64,000 nt of DNA from Porphyromonadaceae bacterium UBA7087. Its GTDB lineage: Bacteria; Bacteroidota; Bacteroidia; Bacteroidales; Muribaculaceae. Where the stretch lies: assembly GCA_002493515.1 (NCBI GenBank), contig DKYZ01000056.1, positions 13,245 through 77,244 on the forward strand, read 5' to 3'. Of this stretch, positions 26,101 to 34,043 are shown piece after piece (the first letter of the stretch is position 1; each line of letters begins with the position of its first letter). The notes under the pieces are model-generated. The model worked only from the letters and a program-made list of their open reading frames with translations. It was not told the DNA's origin and made no database searches. The position numbers were made by a program, and so were the translations under genes.

Positions 26101-26490
26101 TTATCTGTTTCTCAGGGCATCGATCTGAGCCTCGATAGCGGCGCGCTGAGCCTCGAGGCTCTCGAGCTGCTGCTGGCGTTTTGTCTCTGCGAAATTGTTG
26201 ATTGCCTCGTTGGCGCTTGCGAGATGTGTGCGGAGCGCGTTTGCCTCGTCCTCTGTGAGATTCTCAAGGCGTGACACCAGGATGTTGATTTTCTGGATGT
26301 AGTTGGAGATGAATTTGGCTGTGATCTCCTCAGCTGTGTTGATGTCCTTGTTCTTGATCCAGCGTGTGATGCTGCCGTACTGCTTCTCGAGCGGCTGACG
26401 GTTGAATTTCTCAATGAAGTTCTCGGTCTTTCCTTCAAGGAATCTTGTGCGGAATCTGTCTACGAGTTCCTGCCTGTTGACTTTTCTCAT
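26101..26490 (-). CDS. Small helical protein of unknown function with a coiled-coil C-terminus
   Basis: 129 residues, not recognised. It is charged and predicted almost fully helical: an N-terminal part (RQELVDRFRTRFLEGKTENF) with repeated aromatic residues, and a C-terminal heptad-like coiled coil (about 75-127, rich in Glu, Gln and Ala). No signal peptide, membrane segment, cysteine or histidine is present, so it is a cytoplasmic, probably oligomeric protein. It stands alone between an AT-rich 376-base intergenic region and an unusually strong terminator, which suggests a well-expressed monocistronic gene. No function is assigned. Confidence 0.75.
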   Translation of the reverse strand: MRKVNRQELVDRFRTRFLEGKTENFIEKFNRQPLEKQYGSITRWIKNKDINTAEEITAKFISNYIQKINILVSRLENLTEDEANALRTHLASANEAINNFAETKRQQQLESLEAQRAAIEAQIDALRNR

Positions 26491-26866
26491 CGTTAAATAA
26501 AGTTGAAATGATTTGTGTTTGTTTGTCTCTTCTTTTATTTCGGGTCATATTGTCGCTGCCTATGCTTTGAAAGACTGTCACACCGACCTTAGCGCCCTTT
26601 TACGATGCGAAATTAATAAAAGTTTTTGATATACTGCTTCTGTTTGAGAAAAAAAGTTTGTTTTGATGTTAAGAAATTTAATTTTAGTCGATTTTTGGCC
26701 TGTTTTTTACATTCTTACTCCATATTGAACCCTCCTAAACCTCTCGATTTCGTATTTTTTTATTAATTTTGCAGTCGATTCAGGGATAGCTTTTACCTCT
26801 GGATTTCCATTCCCGGGAGGTGGTTTCATATCCCGTGTTTACGGATTGATTTTAAACTGACAGAAT
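26491..26866. other. AT-rich divergent intergenic region
   Basis: 376 bases between the minus-strand small protein and queF. No ORF or RNA gene is seen. TAATTTTG at 26764-26771 matches the -7 consensus for queF, without an exact TTTG at the right distance. Searching by eye for a preQ1 riboswitch core in the queF leader found none. Confidence 0.5.
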
Positions 26867-27349
26867 ATGAGAAATGAAGATGAGCTGAAAGGAGTGACTC
26901 TTCTCGGCAACCAGAATGTGAAATATAGCTCGGACTATGATCCGGGTGTCCTCGAGACCTTCATCAACAAGCATGAGGGCAGGGAGTATGTCGTTACATT
27001 CGACTGCCCCGAGTTTACAACCTTATGTCCCAAGACCGGACAGCCTGATTTCGGACATATATACATATCCTATATCCCGCGTACGCGTATGGTTGAGAGC
27101 AAGAGTCTCAAACTATATCTGTTCAGTTTCCGCAACCATGGCGATTTTCATGAGGATTGCGTGAATATAATCATGAACGACCTCTGGGAGCTGATGGATC
27201 CGTGTTATATCGAGGTGAGGGGCATATTCATGCCCAGGGGGGGAATATCCATATATCCTTTCGCCAACCGTGGCGACGAGGCGCATCTCGCTCTCGCGCA
27301 GAGAAGGCGTGAAGCGGTGATGGATGATGTTTTCAATTTAAAAAGATGA
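26867..27349 (+). CDS. queF: preQ0 reductase (NADPH-dependent 7-cyano-7-deazaguanine reductase)
   Basis: 160-residue type I QueF of the tunnelling fold. It reduces the nitrile of preQ0 to preQ1 in queuosine synthesis. The active-site cysteine lies in [19 protein letters not shown] (near 53), followed by the QueF signature [21 protein letters not shown] (near 77-97); the His in the latter and the Asp near 60 are the usual catalytic partners. Full length. It overlaps queC by ATGA (27346-27349), so translation is probably coupled. Confidence 0.95.
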   Translation: MRNEDELKGVTLLGNQNVKYSSDYDPGVLETFINKHEGREYVVTFDCPEFTTLCPKTGQPDFGHIYISYIPRTRMVESKSLKLYLFSFRNHGDFHEDCVNIIMNDLWELMDPCYIEVRGIFMPRGGISIYPFANRGDEAHLALAQRRREAVMDDVFNLKR

Positions 27350-28026
27350 CCGTCATGAAGGCTTCGGATAAAAAAAACGGTGTGATTGTCCTCTCGGGAG
27401 GAATGGATTCGGTGACTCTTCTTCATGACAGGAAGGAAGAGATCGCGCTGGCCGTGACATTCAATTACGGCTCAAACCACAATGCGCGTGAGATCGAGTG
27501 CGCGAGATATCACTGCGGGCTTCTCGGCATTCCCCATATCGTTATCGACCTCTCCTTCATGGGCGAGTATTTCAAAAGCAGTCTTCTTGCGGGCGCCGAC
27601 TCGATACCCGAGGGCAACTATGACGACGACAACATGAAATCTACTGTGGTGCCTTTCCGCAACGGCATAATGCTGTCTGTGGCGTGCGGCCTGGCGGAAA
27701 GCGAGGGCCTGCGTCATGTCTTTATCGCCAATCATGGAGGCGACCATGCGATATATCCCGACTGCCGTCGCGGTTTCATCGACGCCATGTCGGAGGCGAT
27801 GGAGCAGGGCACCTATGAACATGTGGACATTATCGCGCCATACACCGACATTACCAAAGGCGAGATAGCCTTGATCGGCAAGAGGCTCGGCGTGGATTAT
27901 TCCCACACCTATTCATGTTACAAAGGAGGGGAGCGTCATTGCGGCAAGTGCGGCACGTGTGTGGAGCGCATGGAGGCGATGAAGTATGCCGGCATTGATG
28001 ATCCGACTCCCTACGGCGTCTTGTGA
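27346..28026 (+). CDS. queC: 7-cyano-7-deazaguanine (preQ0) synthase
   Basis: 226-residue ATP-dependent ligase of the PP-loop family that turns 7-carboxy-7-deazaguanine into preQ0 using ammonia. The PP-loop [10 protein letters not shown] is near residue 15, and a zinc site is formed by [18 protein letters not shown] (near 196-213). The start could also be the ATG three codons downstream (27355). Second gene of queF-C-D-E. Confidence 0.96.
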   Translation: MTVMKASDKKNGVIVLSGGMDSVTLLHDRKEEIALAVTFNYGSNHNAREIECARYHCGLLGIPHIVIDLSFMGEYFKSSLLAGADSIPEGNYDDDNMKSTVVPFRNGIMLSVACGLAESEGLRHVFIANHGGDHAIYPDCRRGFIDAMSEAMEQGTYEHVDIIAPYTDITKGEIALIGKRLGVDYSHTYSCYKGGERHCGKCGTCVERMEAMKYAGIDDPTPYGVL

Positions 28027-28077
28027 GATGTCGTCATAACGTTTTAAGGTTTTGTAAATTATATATTATAATATAAG

Positions 28078-28410
28078 GTGTATTATATAAAGAAGAGATT
28101 CGAGATAAGCGCAGCCCATTTTCTGACGCTTAGCTACAGAAGCAAATGCACATCAGTGCATGGACATAACTGGATTGTCACTGTCGAATGCCGTTCCGAG
28201 GAATTGAATTCCGACGGTATGGTGGTAGATTTCACCCATATAAAGGAGCAGGTGATGGAGCGTCTTGACCATAAGCTTCTCAATGACGTGCTTCCCTTCA
28301 ATCCTACTGCCGAGAATATAGCGCGGTGGGTGGTGGATTCGATACCCAACTGCTTCCGTTGCGAGGTGCAGGAAAGCGAGGGCAACGTGGCGGCATATCA
28401 AAAAGACTGA
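28078..28410 (+). CDS. queD: 6-carboxy-5,6,7,8-tetrahydropterin synthase
   Basis: 110-residue tunnelling-fold enzyme that converts 7,8-dihydroneopterin triphosphate to 6-carboxytetrahydropterin, the second step of preQ0 synthesis. Zinc ligands: His in AAHFL near 14 and HGHNW near 29-31; catalytic Cys in SKCTSVHGH near 24; the C-terminal ES/Glu motif is QESEGN near 98. The start is GTG at 28078, 51 bases after queC, with the next residues YYIKKRFEISAAH matching the family start. Confidence 0.94.
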   Translation: MYYIKKRFEISAAHFLTLSYRSKCTSVHGHNWIVTVECRSEELNSDGMVVDFTHIKEQVMERLDHKLLNDVLPFNPTAENIARWVVDSIPNCFRCEVQESEGNVAAYQKD

Positions 28411-28415
28411 CTGCA

Positions 28416-29015
28416 ATGAAGAAGATAAACGAGATATTCTATTCCCTCCAGGGAGAGGGTCATCATACAGGTTATCCGACTGTATTCATAAGGTTTTCCG
28501 GATGCAATCTCAACTGCGGTTTCTGCGACACCAACCATCAGGAAGGAATCCTGATGAGCGACAATGATATCATACGCGCTGTCAATCTTTACTCTGCCGA
28601 TTGGATCGTTCTTACGGGTGGAGAACCGTCGCTTCATATCGATGATGATTTCATAAGGCTTCTCAAGAAGACCACCGATAAAAAGATTGCAATCGAGACT
28701 AACGGAACAAACAAAGTCTCCCCCCTCATCGACTGGGTGACTGTATCTCCGAAAAACGGCGTCCCGGGTGTGGCCCCGCATTCGCTTGACGTGGAGCGCG
28801 CCGATGAGATAAAGGTTGTCGACATCGGTCAGGATCTTGAACCCTATTTCTCACTCCATTTCAGAAAGGAGAATACGTTGATGTATCTGCAGCCTTGTTA
28901 TGACAAAGACCCGAAGACATTCGAGGCAAACAGGCTCCGGACTCTTCGCAGGGTGCTTGCCGACCCGAGATGGACACTTTCTGTGCAGGTGCACCGCTAT
29001 CTGGGGATTCCCTGA
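28416..29015 (+). CDS. queE: 7-carboxy-7-deazaguanine synthase (radical SAM)
   Basis: 199 residues. It rearranges 6-carboxytetrahydropterin to 7-carboxy-7-deazaguanine. The radical SAM cluster motif CNLNCGFC (CX3CX2C) is near residue 29, LTGGEPSL near 67 binds SAM, and EIFYSLQGEGHHTG at the start is the QueE signature. Start ATG 28416, five bases after queD. The 3' end overlaps the convergent histidine kinase gene by 19 bases. With queF, queC and queD it makes preQ1 from the dihydroneopterin triphosphate stage. Confidence 0.95.
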   Translation: MKKINEIFYSLQGEGHHTGYPTVFIRFSGCNLNCGFCDTNHQEGILMSDNDIIRAVNLYSADWIVLTGGEPSLHIDDDFIRLLKKTTDKKIAIETNGTNKVSPLIDWVTVSPKNGVPGVAPHSLDVERADEIKVVDIGQDLEPYFSLHFRKENTLMYLQPCYDKDPKTFEANRLRTLRRVLADPRWTLSVQVHRYLGIP

Positions 29016-30001
29016 CGGGAGAATGTAATGACGGCGCGGGCTCCGTGTCCCGGCGAGCCTGACAGACGCAGCTCTCCGCCGTGGCGGCGCATTATCTGGC
29101 GGCTCACTGTCAGCCCTACGCCGCATCCTCCGGGCTTGGTAGTCATGAACGGCTGGAACAGATTCTCCCTCACGCTGTCAGGGATTCCGCATCCGTTGTC
29201 GCTCACGTATATGCATGGATTCCCGTCCGACACTGTAGCCGTTATCTCCACTTCCGGATTCCCGACGTCGGCCACGGCGTCAAGCGAGTTGCGTATGAGA
29301 TTCACCATCACCTGGCCCATCAGCGAATCATCCATGTAGAGCGTCATTCCTTTCGCTATGTTGAAACGGCATACGTCTGTATGCAGGCCGCGTCTTCCGG
29401 CTTCCATATCCGCCATGGATTTCACTTTCCTGAAGAACCCGATGGCGTCAACGCGCTTGATATCCGGTTCTGGAATATGGGTCAGGGTGTGATATGAATC
29501 GAGAAGACGCCTTATCTGTCCGCTTTGTTGCTCTATTATTGTCGCGGTTTCCTCAAGAGTCGCGTCATGATAGCGCGACGGATTTCTCTTCATGTCGCCG
29601 GCAAGCGATATCACCGGCGAGATAAGATTCCGCATCTCGTGGGTCATGAATCTTAGAATCCGGTCATAATAGAGTTTTGAGGTTTCGAGCTCACGCATGT
29701 TGTTCCGGTAGTTCTCGGCTATTCGGTTCATGCCCAGTGTGACCTCCTGCAGGAGGGCGCTGTCGGTCTGTGTGTCAAACCGCATCGTAGAGTCTTTGGC
29801 TTCAAGCCCCTTGACAAATGTTGACACCATTATTATGAGATTCCTCATTGTCAATGCCGTCACTGCAGCCGCGCAGACAGCGCACGCGAAGGCTATGATA
29901 GCCTGCGGAATCGCGTCATGGATGATAAGAAAGGCTCCCGCAGCAGTAATGAGGAAGCACGCGCCGAGCGAGAGAATGGTCTTTAGCCTCAGATGTCTCA
30001 T
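28997..30001 (-). CDS. Membrane sensor histidine kinase
   Basis: 334 residues. Two N-terminal membrane segments (about 9-27 and 32-52) with almost no loop between them, a short linker, the phospho-accepting H box FMTHEMRNLISP near 115-126, and a HATPase_c domain with N box MVNLIRNSLDAV near 231, G1 VSDNGCGIPD near 261 and G2 GGCGVGLTVS near 288. With no periplasmic sensing domain it probably senses membrane state or a membrane partner. Its ATG overlaps the stop of the response regulator gene by 4 bases. The pair is divergent from the export operon at 30738, which is the likely target. Confidence 0.9.
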   Translation of the reverse strand: MRHLRLKTILSLGACFLITAAGAFLIIHDAIPQAIIAFACAVCAAAVTALTMRNLIIMVSTFVKGLEAKDSTMRFDTQTDSALLQEVTLGMNRIAENYRNNMRELETSKLYYDRILRFMTHEMRNLISPVISLAGDMKRNPSRYHDATLEETATIIEQQSGQIRRLLDSYHTLTHIPEPDIKRVDAIGFFRKVKSMADMEAGRRGLHTDVCRFNIAKGMTLYMDDSLMGQVMVNLIRNSLDAVADVGNPEVEITATVSDGNPCIYVSDNGCGIPDSVRENLFQPFMTTKPGGCGVGLTVSRQIMRRHGGELRLSGSPGHGARAVITFSRQGIPR

Positions 30002-30576
30002 TCCTTTTTCAATATATTGTAAAGCGTCTGCCGGTTGACTCCAAGTTGTTTTGCAGCCGCGCTGAGATTGCCTCCACAGCGTGCCACGGCCTCTTTCGCG
30101 TGTTCGGCTTTTATCTGCTCAATGGTCATGTCGCGCCTCCTGGAGTCTCTCATCTCTATTTCCCGGGCTTTTCTCACGGCGATGTTTTTCTGATGTTCGC
30201 TGCGGTTCTTGCGGATTGCCTGGTGAAGCTTTTCTATAAGCGTCTCGTTGTCCCAGGGCTTGGTGATGAAATCCTCCGCTCCCCGGCGCATGGCCTCCAC
30301 AGCGAGCGGGATGTCGCCGAAAGCTGTTATCATCACCACCGCCGGAGCCTTTTCCATCTCTTTTATCCGGGAGAGCCAGAAGAGGCCGGCCTCTCCGTTG
30401 AGTGAGCCGGTATCGAAATTCATATCAAGCAGCACGGCGTCTATGTCGCCCGGCGAGAGAATTGCCGGTATCAGTGTTGGGTCTCCGGCCTCGCATATGG
30501 CCTCGAACTCATCCGCGAGCACAATCCTGAGCGTGGCTCTGACTGCCGGCCTGTCGTCTATAACAAGAATTTTCAT
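29998..30576 (-). CDS. Response regulator with receiver and Fis-type DNA-binding domain, no AAA+ domain
   Basis: 192 residues. Receiver domain at about 1-122 with acidic DD near 7-8, phospho-acceptor Asp in DAVLLDMNFD near 52, Thr in MITAFGD near 84 and Lys in ITKPWDN near 107. A short linker leads to a C-terminal Fis/NtrC-type helix-turn-helix (GGNLSAAAKQLGVNRQTLYNIL). The sigma54-activating AAA+ domain of NtrC regulators is absent, as in the RegA/ActR type, so it likely works with the housekeeping sigma factor. A -7-like TAAATTTG sits at 30588-30581, which would give an almost leaderless mRNA. Confidence 0.9.
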   Translation of the reverse strand: MKILVIDDRPAVRATLRIVLADEFEAICEAGDPTLIPAILSPGDIDAVLLDMNFDTGSLNGEAGLFWLSRIKEMEKAPAVVMITAFGDIPLAVEAMRRGAEDFITKPWDNETLIEKLHQAIRKNRSEHQKNIAVRKAREIEMRDSRRRDMTIEQIKAEHAKEAVARCGGNLSAAAKQLGVNRQTLYNILKKE

Positions 30577-30623
30577 GTCGCAAATTTACAATTTCTCCAT
30601 ATAATAATGTGGATGTAGCAGGC

Positions 30624-30724
30624 AAAAACCTATGTCTTCGGGCCCAGGTGTCTAAATTTCATACAAAATTGCCTCCGGACAATAGGTTTTTCACAACAAA
30701 TCTGCCATAGCCTCTGCCATAGCC
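30624..30724. promoter_or_regulatory. Candidate operator region between the two-component genes and the export operon
   Basis: The 161-base divergent spacer holds an exact inverted repeat AAAAACCTAT (30624-30633) / ATAGGTTTTT (30682-30691), with arm centres 58 bases apart, and a 12-base tandem duplication TCTGCCATAGCC at 30701-30712 and 30713-30724. These are plausible binding sites for the adjacent response regulator. Function is inferred from position only. Confidence 0.45.
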
Positions 30725-30725
30725 T

Positions 30726-30733
30726 TACCTTTG
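30726..30733 (+). promoter_or_regulatory. -7 box of the export operon
   Basis: TACCTTTG matches TAnnTTTG. The ATG of the TolC-like gene at 30738 is only 4 bases further on, so the transcript would be nearly leaderless. There is no exact -33 element, consistent with a promoter that needs an activator. Confidence 0.45.
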
Positions 30734-30737
30734 CGGC

Positions 30738-32039
30738 ATGAAAAAGATAATCATAATACTGATGTCGATTCTGACCTTCCCTGGCGTCCGGGGGGAGATG
30801 ACCCTTGACGACTGTCTCAGGTATGCCCGCGACCATGCCCACTCCAACCGCATACAGGCGCTGGAGACAGAGAAAGCATCGGTCGACAGACGGATAGCGG
30901 CTTCCGCCCTGATGCCATATGTAGGATTTTCAGCAGACGGCAACGTAAGCTTCGGCCGCAATATCGATCCCGAGACGAATACCTATGACAACAAGAAGAC
31001 ACTCTCCACCGGCTTCGGGCTGCAGATGTCGCTTCCGCTTTTCGACGGTCTTGTGAGCGTCAACACGCTGAAGGCTGCCGGGGTGGCGCGGCTGCGACAG
31101 GAGAAGACGGCCCAGATAGAGCAGGACCGGGTGTCGCTTGAGGTGGTCAGGGCATTCTATAACGTCTCCTACTGCAAGGCGATGGTGGCCCAGATGGAAA
31201 GCCAGCTTGAGCGCGACAGCGCGTTGCTTGTCGCCACGGAGCGCGGCGAGTGTCTCGGGGTGAAGAGCGGGTCTGACGTGGCCGAGATGCAGGCGCTGGT
31301 GGCTTCCGACGAATATGAGCTCGTGAATCAGAGAAACCTGCTTTCAAAGGCTTTTCTCAATCTCAGGTCACATATGGGGATGCCGTTGACCGACGCTCCC
31401 CTTGACCTTGCCGAGTCAGAAGGGGAGACAGTGGCGTCGTCTGTTTCCGTCGACGTTTCCCTCAATCCAAGGGTGGCCGAGGCCCAGCTTGCCCTCAGGG
31501 AAAGCCGCATGAATCTGAGATGTGCAAAGGGTGCGTTCTCTCCGAAAATCTCCCTTCAGGCAGGAGTCTCCACCTCCTTCTACCGGATGATGGGCTCGCA
31601 TATCGAGTCTCCGGATTTCGGACGCCAGTGGCGCGACAATATGGGGCAATATGTGGGGGTCTCGTTCTCCTTTCCGATTTTCACGGGTCTGTCTGCCTGC
31701 AACAGGCTAAGACGCTCCCGTATTGAGCTTGAACAGAGCAAGCTGCGTCTCGACCAGACGATATATGAGGTGGAGAAGGAGACAATGGAGGCTGACCTTG
31801 ACCTTGCGGCATCTGAAGAGGAATATCTGGCCGCTCTGAGGCGCGTGGAGTCGGAGGAGCTGGCTTACCGGGCCGTAAGCCGTAAATATGAGCTCGGGGC
31901 GGTCTCGGTGACCGACCTTTATACGTCAGGGGTCAAGCTGGCGACGGCAAGGGCCAGTCTGGAGGGAAAGAGAATCCAGAGAATAATAAACGGAATTGTT
32001 TCGGCATACTATCATGGAGAAAAATTGATAAAGGAATGA
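30738..32039 (+). CDS. TolC-family outer-membrane efflux protein
   Basis: 433 residues. Signal peptide (about 1-19, ending VRG), then two OEP repeats of long helices with short barrel strands: MTLDDCLRYARDHAHSN at the start, VSLEVVRAFYNVSYCKAM near 135, and the second half from NPRVAEAQLALRESRMNLRCAKGAFSPKISLQAG (about 243-275). It forms the outer-membrane duct for the pump encoded by the next three genes. The stop overlaps the next ATG (ATGA). Confidence 0.92.
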   Translation: MKKIIIILMSILTFPGVRGEMTLDDCLRYARDHAHSNRIQALETEKASVDRRIAASALMPYVGFSADGNVSFGRNIDPETNTYDNKKTLSTGFGLQMSLPLFDGLVSVNTLKAAGVARLRQEKTAQIEQDRVSLEVVRAFYNVSYCKAMVAQMESQLERDSALLVATERGECLGVKSGSDVAEMQALVASDEYELVNQRNLLSKAFLNLRSHMGMPLTDAPLDLAESEGETVASSVSVDVSLNPRVAEAQLALRESRMNLRCAKGAFSPKISLQAGVSTSFYRMMGSHIESPDFGRQWRDNMGQYVGVSFSFPIFTGLSACNRLRRSRIELEQSKLRLDQTIYEVEKETMEADLDLAASEEEYLAALRRVESEELAYRAVSRKYELGAVSVTDLYTSGVKLATARASLEGKRIQRIINGIVSAYYHGEKLIKE

Positions 32040-33298
32040 CACAAATGGATACGGAAATAAAAAGGAAGCATCCTGTGCTGAGGAAATACTGGTGGATTGC
32101 TCCTGCGGCGGCGTTGCTGGCTGCCATAGGGGTATGGGGCTTGAGGTCATCTACAGTCTCCACATATGAAGCGGCCTCCTCCGGCATCGTGATAGAGGAG
32201 GTGGTGAAAGGCACCTTCGAGGATTTCATCAGGGTCAACGGCAAGGTGGAGACAGGCGTGACGGTGCAGGTCTCGGCCCTTGAGACCGGCATAGTGGAGA
32301 AGAAATGGGTAGAGGAGGGGGCCATGGTCAGTGAGGGTGACATAATCCTGACGTTGCGCAACCCGAATCTGCAGGAACAGATTCTGGAGTCTGAGTCGCA
32401 GCTCGCCGAGAGGCAGAATATGCTTCGCGACACGGAGATAGCCATGGAGAAGGAGCGGCTGCAGATAAGGCAGGACCTTCTTACGGCACGTACTGACCTC
32501 AACCGGAAACGCCGGTTGGCCGAGCAGCAGGAGTCGCTCTATAAGGAAAGCCTCACTTCGAGGGAGGAGTATCTGAAAGCAAAGGAGGATTACGAGCTTG
32601 CCCGCGAGACATTCAGCCTTTTGCAGAGCCGGCTGCGTCAGGATTCCCTTTACCGGTCGGTGCAGGTGGCCATGATGAGGGAGAGCCTTGACAATATGCA
32701 GAAGAACCTGGTGCTTGTTCGCCGTCGTGCCGACAATCTCAACGTGCGTGCCACCCACAGCGGTCAGCTCGGGAGCCTGGATGCCGAGCTGGGACAGAAC
32801 ATTACCATGGGACAGCAGGTAGGCCAGATCAATATCCTTGACAACTATAAGCTCACGGTCAGGATTTCGGAGCATTACATCGACCGTGTCGCTCCCGGCC
32901 TCGAAGGTATGTCGCGGCGCAACGGAGCGGAAGTCTCTATGAGGGTGCGAAAGGTTTATCCTGAGGTCAGCCAGGGTGAGTTCAAGGCAGACCTGGTGTT
33001 TGAGGGTGAGCTTCCCGCAAAGATAAGGGTAGGGCAGACCTATCCGGTGGATATCATGCTTGGCGACGCGGCAGAGACGGTGATGGTGCCTCGCGGCACA
33101 TTCTTCAACACTTCCGGAGGCCATTGGGCATATGTGGTGGAGAAGGACGGCAAAGGCGCCCGGAAACGCGAAATCAGCATAGGGAGGCAGAATCCGCGTT
33201 ACTACGAGGTCTTGTCAGGGCTTGAGCCGGGGGAGAGGATAATAACGAGTTCCTACCAGGATTTCGGCGAGGCAGAGAGGGTAGTGATTAGTGATTAG
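32036..33298 (+). CDS. HlyD/MacA-family periplasmic adaptor
   Basis: 420 residues. N-terminal membrane anchor (about 19-37), a lipoyl half-motif IRVNGKVETGVTVQVSALETG near 64, a coiled-coil hairpin (about 115-225), the second lipoyl half near 240, and beta-barrel and membrane-proximal domains to the end. It connects the ABC permease with the TolC-like duct. ATG 32036 overlaps the upstream stop; a second ATG (32045) is possible. The last codons (VVISD, stop) lie inside a heptanucleotide repeat array, so repeat slippage could alter the C-terminus. Confidence 0.9.
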   Translation: MTQMDTEIKRKHPVLRKYWWIAPAAALLAAIGVWGLRSSTVSTYEAASSGIVIEEVVKGTFEDFIRVNGKVETGVTVQVSALETGIVEKKWVEEGAMVSEGDIILTLRNPNLQEQILESESQLAERQNMLRDTEIAMEKERLQIRQDLLTARTDLNRKRRLAEQQESLYKESLTSREEYLKAKEDYELARETFSLLQSRLRQDSLYRSVQVAMMRESLDNMQKNLVLVRRRADNLNVRATHSGQLGSLDAELGQNITMGQQVGQINILDNYKLTVRISEHYIDRVAPGLEGMSRRNGAEVSMRVRKVYPEVSQGEFKADLVFEGELPAKIRVGQTYPVDIMLGDAAETVMVPRGTFFNTSGGHWAYVVEKDGKGARKREISIGRQNPRYYEVLSGLEPGERIITSSYQDFGEAERVVISD

Positions 33299-33338
33299 TG
33301 ATTAGTGATAAACGATTAGTGATTAGTAATTAGTTGAT
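33283..33338 (+). repeat. Heptanucleotide tandem repeat (AGTGATT)
   Basis: Eight consecutive 7-base units: three perfect AGTGATT copies, then AGTGATA, AACGATT, AGTGATT, AGTAATT and AGTTGAT. The array contains the stop codon of the adaptor gene and most of the gap to the ABC ATPase gene. The unit contains TGA and TAG in different frames. Confidence 0.85.
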
Positions 33339-33355
33339 GATAAAAGAGAGAGGTT

Positions 33356-34039
33356 ATGGATATAGAAATCAGAAACATCGAGAAAGTGTTTGTCACGGAG
33401 AGCGTTCAGACAATGGCGCTCAACAAAGTGTCGTTCAATGTTAAAGACGGCGATTTTGTGGCCATTATGGGGCCTTCGGGTTGCGGAAAATCGACCCTGC
33501 TCAACATTCTGGGTCTGCTCGACAACCCGACTTCGGGGGAGTATCTGCTTGACGGAAAGGAGGTGGGCTCGCTCAGGGAGAATCAGCGCACGAGCTTCAG
33601 AAAGGGGAAGATCGGGTTCGTGTTCCAGTCGTTCAATCTCATAGAGGATATGAATATCCGCGACAACATCATGCTTCCGCTCAACAATCTTCCTTTGTCG
33701 AGGAATGAGAAAAGGAAGCGCGTGGAGGAGGTGATGGGCCTCATGGGGATTTCCCACCGCAGCCGCCATTACCCCTCGCAGCTTTCCGGCGGACAGCAGC
33801 AGCGTGCCGCCATAGCGAGGGCTGTGGTCTCGCGCCCAGGTCTTGTGCTTGCCGATGAGCCAACGGGTAATCTTGATTCCAAAAACGGCACGGAGGTGAT
33901 GGAGCTTCTGTCGGAGCTTCACCGCGACGGAGCCACCATCGTCATGGTGACGCATTCCCAGAGGGATGCCTCCTATGCCGATTATGTAATCAATCTGTTC
34001 GACGGACAGATTGTGGAAAATATCACCGATAAAATGTAG
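33356..34039 (+). CDS. ABC transporter ATP-binding protein (MacB/LolD type)
   Basis: 227 residues. Walker [10 protein letters not shown] near residue 39, Q-loop FVFQSFNL near 89, signature LSGGQQQR near 142, Walker [14 protein letters not shown] near 162 and switch His in [10 protein letters not shown] near 196. The MacB/LolD-type insertion is consistent with pairing to an FtsX-type permease that works by mechanotransmission. It lies 57 bases after the adaptor gene, across the repeat array, and 4 bases before the permease start. Confidence 0.94.
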   Translation: MDIEIRNIEKVFVTESVQTMALNKVSFNVKDGDFVAIMGPSGCGKSTLLNILGLLDNPTSGEYLLDGKEVGSLRENQRTSFRKGKIGFVFQSFNLIEDMNIRDNIMLPLNNLPLSRNEKRKRVEEVMGLMGISHRSRHYPSQLSGGQQQRAAIARAVVSRPGLVLADEPTGNLDSKNGTEVMELLSELHRDGATIVMVTHSQRDASYADYVINLFDGQIVENITDKM

Positions 34040-34043
34040 AGCC

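Noticed and set aside
26750..26866. preQ1 riboswitch in front of queF
   Set aside because: No preQ1-I type hairpin with an A-rich tail, nor another class pattern, could be recognised by eye.
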